A stretch of 19,861 bases of DNA from an uncultured Spirochaetales bacterium (lineage in GTDB: Bacteria; Spirochaetota; Spirochaetia; Treponematales; Treponemataceae): assembly GCA_946061495.1 (NCBI GenBank), contig CAMGSV010000022.1, positions 1 to 19,861 of the forward strand, in the 5' to 3' direction. Both the position numbers and the translations under genes were made by a program. Of this stretch, positions 7,615 through 13,925 are shown piece after piece (positions within the stretch are counted from its first letter, which is position 1; every line of letters starts with the position of its first letter). The notes beneath the pieces are model-generated. The model was not told the DNA's origin and did no database searches. It saw only the letters and a list, made by a program, of their open reading frames with translations.

Positions 7615-9502
7615 GAACGTGTCTCTGCTGAAGGAGCGGTTTCCCCAGCTGTACCAGTTGTTGGAGGCCGACCTTCTGGCGGCTGTAGAGGTCCCTGGCG
7701 TGGTGGGTTTTGATGATAGCGGTGCATCTGGCCCTGAGTTTTCCTGTGGCTGGAAGCTGGTGCGTGCCAGAAGCGGGGACTGGACGGCGGAACCTTCCCT
7801 CCACTCCCGCTATGATCCGGTGAAGGAAGCCGGGCGGCTGGCTGAATCCTTGCTCCAAGAGCTGGAGTCAGACAGCACGGTGCCAGTATTCATGGGATTT
7901 GGTTTGGGATATGGCGTTCAGGCCCTCGCCCGCCGAATGCAGGCTCAGTGCCACCGCAGTCCCGCTGGGCTGGTGCTGGTGGAACCTGATGTGGGCTGCC
8001 TGGCAGCTGCTCTGTGGAGCGTTGACTTTGAGCACGTGTTCAGTCTGGAGCGGTGTGTCCTGCTGGTGGGTGCCTCCCATCAGTCGGTGCTGGGGGTGCT
8101 GGAGAGCTTCGGACTGGGCACATGCCACATTATCTGGAACAGGGCACATACCAGCCACCAGCAGCCGTATTTTGACGGATTGCAGACCCTCATCCAGCGG
8201 AATCTGGAGAAGGACGACATAAACGGCAGGACCTTGGAGAAATTCGGGCGGCTCTGGCTGAGGAACAGCTGCCGCAACCTCCATTTTTTGGCGGAGTGTG
8301 ATGCCGTAGCTCGATACGAGAATGTGGGCTGGAATCTTGATGCCTGTGTGGTCGGTGCGGGGCCTTCCCTTGACATGATTCTTCCCCATCTGGCAGCCAT
8401 CAAGGAGCGGAGCCTAGTGATTGCCGTGGATACGGCCCTGCGCTCCTGCCTGCGGGTGGGGGTGGAGCCAGACTTTGTGGTGCTTTCTGACCCCCAGTAC
8501 TGGAACGCCCGCCATCTTTCCGGCCTCTCTGCTCCCCAGACAACGCTGGTGACGGAGGTGGCGGCCTATCCTGCTGTGTTCCGTTTTCCCTGCCGAGAGA
8601 TTGTGCTTTGCTCCTCCCTGTATCCTGTAGGCAGATTCTTTTCCACCCGTGGTCTGGACAAGGGAGATTTGGGGGCCGGAGGATCTGTAGCCACCAGTGC
8701 CTGGGGTCTGGCACGACTCTGTGGCTGCCACCGCATCTTTCTGGCTGCCGTGGACCTGTCCTTCCCCGGCAAGCGTACCCATGCCAGGGGCAGCACCTTT
8801 GAGGAAAAGACCCACCTGTCCTCCACCCGGTTGAATCCCAGCCAGCAGTCCCAGACAGCTGCCCTTTTTTCCGCCGCCACCACCCTCAAGACCTCCTATT
8901 CCGGACAGCCTGTCCTTACCGACCAGCGGATGGAGTTGTATGCCTGGTGGTTCGAGAGCAAGGTGGCCGCCCACCCTGAGGTAAAGACCTATTCCCTTAC
9001 ATCAGAAAGCCTGTCCATCCCTGGCATACGCCACTTCCCCGTGGAGGAATTCCTTGCCCAGCCATCACAGCTCCAGCAGCGGGAGGAATTCGCCGCCCGA
9101 CAGGAGACAGCCAGAGCCAATTTCCAGGCAAGGTCGGCAGAGGTGGCAGCCCAGTTCCGCAGTGCCAGAGTGGATTTGCAGGAGGGGCTTCACCAACTGT
9201 ACAAGACAGCCCGTCGTGGCATGGGCTTGTGCCGTGACACCTTGGCTCTGCAGGATGGCCCCACCTTTGAGGCTGCCTACGGCAGGGTGAGCTCCCAGCT
9301 GGCGGCCATTGACCACAGTCTTCTTGCCAGCCCCTTCCATGACGCCGCCTCCCTGGCCTTCCCCACCCAGAAGCAGCTGGATAGGCTCTACGCAGACACC
9401 ATCTTTTCTCAAAATCCTTGGCGGGCCAGCCTTGAGAAGAGTCGCATCCTCTACCAGAAGCTGCTGGACGCCTTGGCTGAATACAACCAGTTCTTGGACT
9501 GA
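7595..9502 (+). CDS. DUF115 / Maf-type protein (MptE-like; possible flagellin glycosyltransferase)
   Basis: The 635-aa cytosolic protein carries the DUF115 (MAF_flag10) core: CVVGAGPSLDMILPHL at about 251-266, followed by IAVDTALRSCLRVGVEPDF and VLSDPQYWNARHL, and a conserved GGSVATSAWGLARLCG region. An N-terminal Rossmann-like segment contains GFGLGYG at about 101-107. The C-terminal 150 residues are helical and Gln/Ala-rich. In Campylobacter and Aeromonas, Maf proteins of this family transfer nonulosonic acids to flagellin; archaeal MptE relatives act on pterins. A flagellar-glycosylation role is plausible for a spirochaete, but no flagellar or sugar-synthesis gene is near. The start is TTG at 7595, preceded by GGAGGA about 8 nt away and lying inside the end of the PBP gene (20-nt overlap); a GTG at 7619 has a weaker site. 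Confidence 0.85.
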   Translation: MNSIWNKNVSLLKERFPQLYQLLEADLLAAVEVPGVVGFDDSGASGPEFSCGWKLVRARSGDWTAEPSLHSRYDPVKEAGRLAESLLQELESDSTVPVFMGFGLGYGVQALARRMQAQCHRSPAGLVLVEPDVGCLAAALWSVDFEHVFSLERCVLLVGASHQSVLGVLESFGLGTCHIIWNRAHTSHQQPYFDGLQTLIQRNLEKDDINGRTLEKFGRLWLRNSCRNLHFLAECDAVARYENVGWNLDACVVGAGPSLDMILPHLAAIKERSLVIAVDTALRSCLRVGVEPDFVVLSDPQYWNARHLSGLSAPQTTLVTEVAAYPAVFRFPCREIVLCSSLYPVGRFFSTRGLDKGDLGAGGSVATSAWGLARLCGCHRIFLAAVDLSFPGKRTHARGSTFEEKTHLSSTRLNPSQQSQTAALFSAATTLKTSYSGQPVLTDQRMELYAWWFESKVAAHPEVKTYSLTSESLSIPGIRHFPVEEFLAQPSQLQQREEFAARQETARANFQARSAEVAAQFRSARVDLQEGLHQLYKTARRGMGLCRDTLALQDGPTFEAAYGRVSSQLAAIDHSLLASPFHDAASLAFPTQKQLDRLYADTIFSQNPWRASLEKSRILYQKLLDALAEYNQFLD

Positions 9503-9516
9503 CCTTCCATTTCCTT

Positions 9517-9569
9517 GGGGTGGGCTGATACAAACAGGATACTCTCCATTCCCTGGTTTCCACCCCTTT
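9517..9569 (+). terminator. Candidate terminator after the lepB-PBP-DUF115 operon
   Basis: An outer stem GGGGTGG (9517-9523) pairs with CCACCCC (9560-9566), enclosing an inner stem of AAACAGG (9532-9538) with CCTGGTTT (9552-9559, one bulge). A short TTT run follows directly. The structure sits between the DUF115 stop and the tpiA promoter, where termination is expected. The U tract is short, so the call is tentative. Confidence 0.4.
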
Positions 9570-9574
9570 CTCCA

Positions 9575-9603
9575 TTGTCACAAGGGCAAAATAGATGTAT
9601 ACT
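9575..9603 (+). promoter_or_regulatory. Sigma70-like promoter of tpiA
   Basis: TTGTCA (9575-9580), a 17-nt spacer and TATACT (9598-9603), each 5 of 6 to consensus. The predicted start at about 9610 leaves a leader of about 15 nt carrying the AGGAG ribosome site before the ATG at 9625. Confidence 0.75.
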
Positions 9604-9624
9604 AGTTTCAATAGGAGATTTGCT

Positions 9625-10374
9625 ATGAGACAATACTACATTGCCGGTAACTGGAAGATGAACAAGGTGAAGGGCGAGGCTGTGGAGCTGGCCAAGGGGC
9701 TGGTGGAGGCTCTCAAGGACGGAAAGAACAAGTACATGATCGCTCCCTCCTTTACCAACCTTGACGCCGTTTCCCAGGTGGTGAAGGACTCCAACATCCT
9801 GCTGGGTGCCCAGAACATGTCTACAGAGTTTTCTGGTGCCCACACCGGAGAGGTTTCCGTTGCCATGCTGAAGGATCTTGGCGTGCAGGTGGTGATTCTT
9901 GGCCACTCCGAGCGTCGCCACATCTACAAGGAAGACGATGCTATGATCAACAAGAAGGTGAAGCTGGCTCTGGAAGAGGGGCTGGATGTGGTGCTCTGTA
10001 TCGGTGAGCTTCTGGAGGAGCGTGAGGCTGGCAAGGCTGAGGCTGTTTGTGAGGAACAGACCCGCAAGGGCTTGGAAGGTGTTACTGCCTCCCAGATGGC
10101 AAAGGTTACCATCGCCTACGAGCCTGTTTGGGCCATCGGCACAGGAAAGACTGCCACTCCTGAGGATGCCCAGGCAATCCATAAGTTTACCCGCGGGGTG
10201 CTGGCGGATATGTTCGGCAAGGACGTGGCGGATGCCACTACCATCCAGTACGGTGGTTCCATGAACGCCGGAAACGCTGCTGCCCTCCTGGCCCAGCCCG
10301 ACATTGACGGCGGTCTCATCGGTGGAGCAGCCCTGAAGGTAGAAACCTTCGAGCCCATCTGCAAGACTTACTAA
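9625..10374 (+). CDS. tpiA: Triose-phosphate isomerase
   Basis: This cytosolic TIM-barrel enzyme (249 aa) interconverts dihydroxyacetone phosphate and glyceraldehyde 3-phosphate in glycolysis. The catalytic set is complete: AGNWKMNK near the N-terminus (substrate-binding Asn and Lys), GHSERR with the catalytic His, YEPVWAIGTGK with the catalytic Glu and the start of the flexible loop, and the phosphate-binding GGSMNAGNA and GGLIGGAALK near the end. Length is normal. The ATG at 9625 follows AGGAG by 7 nt; an in-frame upstream start at 9595 would lie within the promoter. It is a single-gene unit with its own promoter and an intrinsic terminator. Confidence 0.98.
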   Translation: MRQYYIAGNWKMNKVKGEAVELAKGLVEALKDGKNKYMIAPSFTNLDAVSQVVKDSNILLGAQNMSTEFSGAHTGEVSVAMLKDLGVQVVILGHSERRHIYKEDDAMINKKVKLALEEGLDVVLCIGELLEEREAGKAEAVCEEQTRKGLEGVTASQMAKVTIAYEPVWAIGTGKTATPEDAQAIHKFTRGVLADMFGKDVADATTIQYGGSMNAGNAAALLAQPDIDGGLIGGAALKVETFEPICKTY

Positions 10375-10385
10375 TTGCGACTGCA

Positions 10386-10414
10386 ACGGCCGGGTTTTAC
10401 ACCTGGCCGTTTTT
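10386..10414 (+). terminator. Intrinsic terminator of tpiA
   Basis: ACGGCCGGG (10386-10394) pairs with CCTGGCCGT (10402-10410; eight Watson-Crick pairs and one G-T) around a 7-nt loop, followed by TTTT. It begins 12 nt after the tpiA stop and ends just before the hicA promoter. Confidence 0.85.
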
Positions 10415-10420
10415 CTCGCA

Positions 10421-10450
10421 TTGATTTATTCCCCTTTCATTAGGTATAAT
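10421..10450 (+). promoter_or_regulatory. Promoter of hicA, predicting a leaderless start
   Basis: TTGATT (10421-10426), an 18-nt spacer and a perfect TATAAT (10445-10450). The hicA ATG follows only 6 nt later at 10457, so the mRNA should begin at or very near the start codon. The sequence closely resembles the metN promoter on the other side of hicAB. Confidence 0.7.
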
Positions 10451-10456
10451 TGGGTT

Positions 10457-10618
10457 ATGAAGGACAAGGATTTGTTGAAAATACTTCTAGCCGATGGCTG
10501 GGAACTTGTCTCTATCAAAGGAAGTCATCATAAAATTCGTAAAAATGATCAGGCCGAAATTATTCCAGTCTATAGTAAGGATGTGAAAATCGGGCTTTTG
10601 GTTTCAATTCTGAAGTGA
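10457..10618 (+). CDS. hicA: HicA-like mRNA interferase toxin
   Basis: HicA toxins are small double-stranded-RNA-binding-fold RNases that cleave mRNA when their HicB partner is lost. This 53-aa protein shows the family pattern: KDLLKILLADGWELV, then KGSHHKIRK with the catalytic-type histidine (His24 in GSHH), and a final GLLVSILK matching the usual GTLxxILK. It stops there, some residues short of the usual Gln-Ala-Gly tail. The ATG at 10457 was chosen over an in-frame upstream start because the -10 box immediately precedes it; no Shine-Dalgarno is visible. hicB follows after 20 nt. The locus looks more AT-rich than its neighbours, consistent with horizontal acquisition (inference). Confidence 0.85.
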   Translation: MKDKDLLKILLADGWELVSIKGSHHKIRKNDQAEIIPVYSKDVKIGLLVSILK

Positions 10619-10638
10619 ACAGGTTTGGAGGTGAAAAA

Positions 10639-10926
10639 ATGAAGGTTGTCTATCCCGCTTTTTTTCATTATGAGAATGGAGGTTTTTGGGTTGAATTTCC
10701 TGACCTGCCGGGCTGTGTGTCTCAAGGTGACTCAGAAGTTGAGGTCTATAGAAATGCTTGCGATGCATTGGAGTTGTTCTTGCAGGATGACTACACGGTC
10801 GCCAATCTGCCGCCAGCTTCGTCATTGTGCAAGATTGAAGCCACAGGATGTGATTTTTCAAGCCTCGTTTCCGCCGGTTTTTCAGAGAATATAACCCACG
10901 AGCCTGCAAGGAGGTTGGCTCTGTGA
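10639..10926 (+). CDS. hicB: HicB-like antitoxin lacking the usual DNA-binding tail
   Basis: HicB antitoxins bind and inhibit HicA through a partial RNase H-like fold and usually repress their own promoter through a C-terminal ribbon-helix-helix or helix-turn-helix. This 95-aa protein has the N-terminal fold: MKVVYPAFFHYENGGFWVEF, then PDLPGCVSQGDS, and a helix with ACDALELFLQD. The later LPPASSLCKIEATGCDFSSLV part matches the middle of longer HicB proteins. It ends at EPARRLAL, about where the DNA-binding domain would begin. The ATG at 10639 follows GGAGGTGAAAAA, a strong ribosome site. Frames beyond the stop do not recover an obvious DNA-binding helix pair, so it is not a simple frameshift. 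It can probably still neutralise HicA but may not repress transcription. Confidence 0.8.
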   Translation: MKVVYPAFFHYENGGFWVEFPDLPGCVSQGDSEVEVYRNACDALELFLQDDYTVANLPPASSLCKIEATGCDFSSLVSAGFSENITHEPARRLAL

Positions 10927-10978
10927 CTTTTTTGCTTGCATTGATCTTGTCCTGTGCCTCCTCTAATTTTTCCCTACG

Positions 10979-11007
10979 TTGATTTAATTCCTTCCATTAA
11001 GTATAAT
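10979..11007 (+). promoter_or_regulatory. Promoter of metN-metI
   Basis: TTGATT (10979-10984), a 17-nt spacer and a perfect TATAAT (11002-11007). The predicted start near 11014 leaves about 22 nt of leader with AGGCGG before the GTG start at 11036. The leader is too short for a SAM riboswitch. The box and its flanks resemble the hicA promoter at 10421-10450. Confidence 0.75.
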
Positions 11008-11035
11008 TTACCCACTAATTTAAAGGCGGTGTCTT

Positions 11036-12121
11036 GTGCAGATCACTTTGAAAAATCTTGTTCGCACCTATCCGGCGGCTTCCGCTGCCGCACAGGATGT
11101 CCATGCGGTGAGGGATGTGAGCCTCACCATCCCCTCCAACAGCATCTACGGCATCATCGGAAAGAGTGGTGCTGGCAAGTCCACCCTTGTTCGTCTCATC
11201 AGTCTCTTGGAGCAGCCCGACTCAGGTTCTGTCTGCTATGACGATCAGCAGGTGGACAACTTGAAGGGTGAGGCACTGATTCAGCGTCGCCGCCGTATCG
11301 GAATGATCTTCCAGAGTTTCAACCTCTTCTCCTCCCGTACCGCTGCCCGGAATGTGGCCTATCCCCTGGAAATCTGCGGCACCCCCAAGGACCAGATAAA
11401 GTGGCGGGTGGCAGAGCTGCTGGAACTGGTGGGTCTTGCCGACCGGGCCAACGCTCCCATCAGCCAGCTTTCCGGTGGCCAGAAGCAGCGCATTGCCATA
11501 GCCCGTGCCCTGGCCAACAATCCCGACATCCTCTTTTGCGACGAGGCCACCAGCGCCTTGGATCCCCAGACCACTCGGTCCATTTTGGCCCTGATTCGTG
11601 AGATTCAGCAGAAGATGAAGCTGACGGTGGTGATGATCACCCACCAGATGGAGGTGGTTCGTGATGCCTGCGATTATGTGGCGGTGCTTGATGCTGGTCA
11701 GGTGGTGGAGGAGGGCTCCGTCTCCCAAATTTTCTCCCGACCCCAGTCTCCGGTCACCAAGGATTTCTTGTCTAACCTCGGAACCATGGATGTTAAGGAG
11801 GATGCTGAATCGGAATCAGCCGCTGGGCTGCAGGAGCATGGCCAGGGCCTTGTCCGCTGGTCTTCTGAGGGTGGAAAGTATATTCTTCGCTTTGTAAACA
11901 AGCTCACTGGCGAACCTGTGCTGAGCAACCTGGCCCACAAGTTTCAGGTGGAATTCAATATTCGGGCGGGAGGCATCCAGCATATTGGTGGCAACCATAC
12001 CGCCCCCGATCAGTCCCGTGATGTGGGTACCTTAGTGGTGGACCTCCACGGAGACAGTGAAGAGTTGGCTGCCGCTCTGGAGTACCTGCGTCAGCAGGGG
12101 GTCATAGTGGAGGAGGCCTAG
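11036..12121 (+). CDS. metN: Methionine ABC transporter, ATP-binding subunit
   Basis: This cytosolic ATPase (361 aa) powers D/L-methionine import with MetI and MetQ. The nucleotide-binding domain has Walker A GKSGAGKST (42-50), Q-loop FQSFNLF with Gln93, signature LSGGQKQR (145-152), Walker B ILFCDEATSALD with Glu170, and the switch His203 in MITHQ. Residues about 280-361 form the C-terminal NIL (ACT-like) regulatory domain; in E. coli MetN this domain binds intracellular methionine and shuts transport down (established), so the same feedback is expected. The start is GTG with AGGCGG upstream. metI follows after 61 nt. Confidence 0.96.
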   Translation: MQITLKNLVRTYPAASAAAQDVHAVRDVSLTIPSNSIYGIIGKSGAGKSTLVRLISLLEQPDSGSVCYDDQQVDNLKGEALIQRRRRIGMIFQSFNLFSSRTAARNVAYPLEICGTPKDQIKWRVAELLELVGLADRANAPISQLSGGQKQRIAIARALANNPDILFCDEATSALDPQTTRSILALIREIQQKMKLTVVMITHQMEVVRDACDYVAVLDAGQVVEEGSVSQIFSRPQSPVTKDFLSNLGTMDVKEDAESESAAGLQEHGQGLVRWSSEGGKYILRFVNKLTGEPVLSNLAHKFQVEFNIRAGGIQHIGGNHTAPDQSRDVGTLVVDLHGDSEELAAALEYLRQQGVIVEEA

Positions 12122-12182
12122 GCACGCCGGATTTTGATGTCCCCGTCGAGGTTCCGTCAGTTCAGATGAAAGAGGAGTTTCT

Positions 12183-12845
12183 ATGAGTTTTTCTACCATA
12201 ATGTCTTTGGTGTGGCCCGCCACTCTGCAAACCCTGGCCATGGTGCTGGCCTCCACCGTTTTTTCCCTGATACTGGGCTTGCCCCTGGGGATCCTGTTGT
12301 GTGTCACCGACCCCGTCACCGGCATCACGCCTCGGCCGGTGCTGTATCAGGTGCTGACACGCATTGTCAATGCCCTGCGGTCCTTTCCCTTCATGATTCT
12401 GATGATTCTGCTGTTCCCCCTGTCTCGGCTCATCATTGGCACCAGCATCGGTACGGCCGCCACCATTGTGCCCTTGTCCATTGCCGCCGCTCCCTTCGTG
12501 GCCCGCATCATCGAGACAGCCTTGAAGGAGGTGGATTCCGGTGTGGTGCAGGCCGCACGTACCATGGGCTCCACCAACACCCAGATTATCCTGAAGGTGC
12601 TGTTGCCGGAGGCGCTGCCCTCTCTGGTGTCTGGCGTTACCCTCACCATCATCAACCTCATTGGCTATTCCGCCATGTCTGGTGCCATTGGCGGCGGCGG
12701 TTTGGGAGACCTGGCCATCCGATACGGATATCAGCGGAACCAGCCTCTAGTGATGATTCCCGCCGTCATCATCATCCTGATTATGGTGGAGGTGATTCAA
12801 TTCATCGGCTCCCGCATCAGCTCCGGTCTTATGGCACGGCGGTAG
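12183..12845 (+). CDS. metI: Methionine ABC transporter, permease subunit
   Basis: This inner-membrane subunit (220 aa, five or so helices) forms the methionine channel as a dimer and contacts MetN. The EAA-type coupling helix is at about 124-143 (AARTMGSTNTQIILKVLLPE), and the family-specific SAMSGAIGGGGLGDLAIR is at about 163-180. Length matches other MetI proteins. GAGGAG stands 6-7 nt before the ATG. The 61-nt gap after metN contains no obvious promoter, so the two are probably co-transcribed. Confidence 0.96.
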   Translation: MSFSTIMSLVWPATLQTLAMVLASTVFSLILGLPLGILLCVTDPVTGITPRPVLYQVLTRIVNALRSFPFMILMILLFPLSRLIIGTSIGTAATIVPLSIAAAPFVARIIETALKEVDSGVVQAARTMGSTNTQIILKVLLPEALPSLVSGVTLTIINLIGYSAMSGAIGGGGLGDLAIRYGYQRNQPLVMIPAVIIILIMVEVIQFIGSRISSGLMARR

Positions 12846-12896
12846 GGGCAGGGGACTGGTGTCTGCGAAGCCCTTCGTCGGAGCTCGTCCATTCCA

Positions 12897-12906
12897 TTCC
12901 ATGGAA
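12897..12906. repeat. 10-bp palindrome just upstream of the metQ promoter
   Basis: TTCCATGGAA is a perfect palindrome ending 9 nt before the -35 box of metQ, preceded by CCATT repeats. Its position fits an activator or repressor site, but I do not recognise the regulator and short palindromes can arise by chance. Confidence 0.3.
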
Positions 12907-12915
12907 ACGTCAGCC

Positions 12916-12945
12916 TTGACAAGGCAGGGGAATTTTTGGTATATA
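12916..12945 (+). promoter_or_regulatory. Separate strong promoter of metQ
   Basis: A perfect TTGACA (12916-12921), an 18-nt spacer and TATATA (12940-12945). Transcription should start near 12952, giving a leader of about 50 nt. This allows the binding protein to be made in excess over the MetNI transporter. Confidence 0.75.
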
Positions 12946-12953
12946 GTAATTCA

Positions 12954-12973
12954 TACTAATCTAGTAGGATTAG
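12954..12973 (+). promoter_or_regulatory. Overlapping inverted repeats at the metQ transcription start
   Basis: Two perfect inverted repeats share bases: TACTA/TAGTA (12954-12958 with 12962-12966, 3-nt spacer) and CTAATC/GATTAG (12956-12961 with 12968-12973, 6-nt loop). They cannot both fold in one RNA. Located at or just after the predicted start, they could be an operator or a small 5' hairpin. Confidence 0.35.
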
Positions 12974-13005
12974 AAGAAAGATATTTTTAGGAGAATCGAA
13001 TCGAA

Positions 13006-13806
13006 ATGAAGAAGATTGTTTCTGCATTGACCATTCTGTTGGTTGCTGCCTCCCTCTTTGCAGGTGGTGGCAAGGAGAAGGACACCAGTGTGCTGACTGT
13101 CGGCGCCACTCCGGAGCCCCATGCTGAGATGCTGAAGCTGGTGGTGGATGATTTGGCCGCCCAGGGCATCACCTTGAAGGTGCTGGAGTTCACCGACTAT
13201 GTGACTCCCAACGAGGCATTGGAGAGTGGACAGATTGATGCCAACTTCTTCCAGCACCTGCCCTACATGGACTCCTTCAATCAGGAGCGGGGCTACCATC
13301 TGGTGAATGCCGGTGGCATCCACATCGAGCCCATGGCACTGTACTCCAAGAAGGTAAAGTCCTTGGCAGAGATTGCCAGTGGCGCTACCATCGCCATCCC
13401 CAACGATCCTACCAACGAGGGACGTGCCCTGCTGCTGCTGCAGTCTGCCGGTCTCATCAAACTGGATCCTGCCGCTGGCATCACCGCCACACCCATCAAC
13501 ATTGTGGAGAACCCTCTGAACCTGAAGTTCACCGAGCTGGAGGCTGCTACCATGCCCCGTGTTCTGACTGATGTGGACGCTGCCGTCATCAACGGCAACT
13601 ACGCCATTCCTGCCGGCCTCATTGCCAGTGTGGACGGTCTGTTCGTGGAGGGAGCTGATTCCCCCTACGTAAACATCATCGCCGTGAAGGACGGAAATCA
13701 GGCTGATGCCCGTGTGGTTGCCTTGGTGGAGGCCCTCCAGAGCCAGGAAATTGTTGAGTTCATCAAGACCCGCTATCCAAATGGTGAGGTTGTGAAGGTA
13801 TTCTAA
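13006..13806 (+). CDS. metQ: Methionine ABC transporter, substrate-binding protein (non-lipidated form)
   Basis: This 266-aa NlpA/MetQ-family protein captures methionine outside the membrane and delivers it to MetNI. Family features include VGATPEPHAEML (32-43), ALESGQIDANFFQHLPYM, AIPNDPTNEGRALLLLQ (about 130-146) and the late INGNYA. The signal peptide (KKIVSALTILLVAASLFA) is followed by GGGKEK: where most MetQ proteins have the lipobox Cys, this one has Gly at 20-22, so it should be cut by signal peptidase I and remain soluble or loosely bound. Ala-Gly-Gly junctions followed by Lys/Glu are, as I recall, common in spirochaete binding proteins. The ribosome site AGGAG is about 12 nt from the ATG, lengthened by a tandem GAATC repeat. 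It has its own promoter and terminator, 160 nt after metI. Confidence 0.94.
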   Translation: MKKIVSALTILLVAASLFAGGGKEKDTSVLTVGATPEPHAEMLKLVVDDLAAQGITLKVLEFTDYVTPNEALESGQIDANFFQHLPYMDSFNQERGYHLVNAGGIHIEPMALYSKKVKSLAEIASGATIAIPNDPTNEGRALLLLQSAGLIKLDPAAGITATPINIVENPLNLKFTELEAATMPRVLTDVDAAVINGNYAIPAGLIASVDGLFVEGADSPYVNIIAVKDGNQADARVVALVEALQSQEIVEFIKTRYPNGEVVKVF

Positions 13807-13831
13807 TCTATCTAGATTACAGGAATGCAAG

Positions 13832-13868
13832 AGCCGTGGTTGGATGTCTGTCTGCCACGGCTTTTTTT
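13832..13868 (+). terminator. Intrinsic terminator of metQ
   Basis: AGCCGTGG (13832-13839) pairs with CCACGGCT (13855-13862) around a 15-nt loop, followed by a run of seven T. It lies 25 nt after the metQ stop and abuts the opposing terminator of the next gene. Confidence 0.9.
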
Positions 13869-13869
13869 G

Positions 13870-13910
13870 AAAAAAAAACTGGATTGCTTGGCAATACCGT
13901 GCAATCCAGT
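13870..13910 (-). terminator. Intrinsic terminator of the unknown 516-aa gene
   Basis: Reading the minus strand, ACTGGATTGC (13901-13910) pairs with GCAATCCAGT (13878-13887), ten perfect pairs around a 13-nt loop, followed by a run of T (the A run at 13870-13878). It lies 15 nt after the gene's stop. Confidence 0.9.
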
Positions 13911-13925
13911 CTTCTTATCTTGGTA

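Noticed and set aside
9451..10386. A 311-aa open frame antisense to tpiA
   Set aside because: It mirrors tpiA exactly, is Leu/His-rich without domains, and runs across the tpiA promoter and terminator.
10861..10940. Intrinsic terminator at the end of hicB (GAGCC/GGCTC followed by a T run)
   Set aside because: The stem is only 5 bp with a 12-nt loop, and 6 nt separate it from the T run; too weak to list as a feature, though some termination here is possible.
11008..11035. SAM riboswitch or S-box in front of metN
   Set aside because: The predicted leader is only about 22 nt, far too short, and no stem structure is present.
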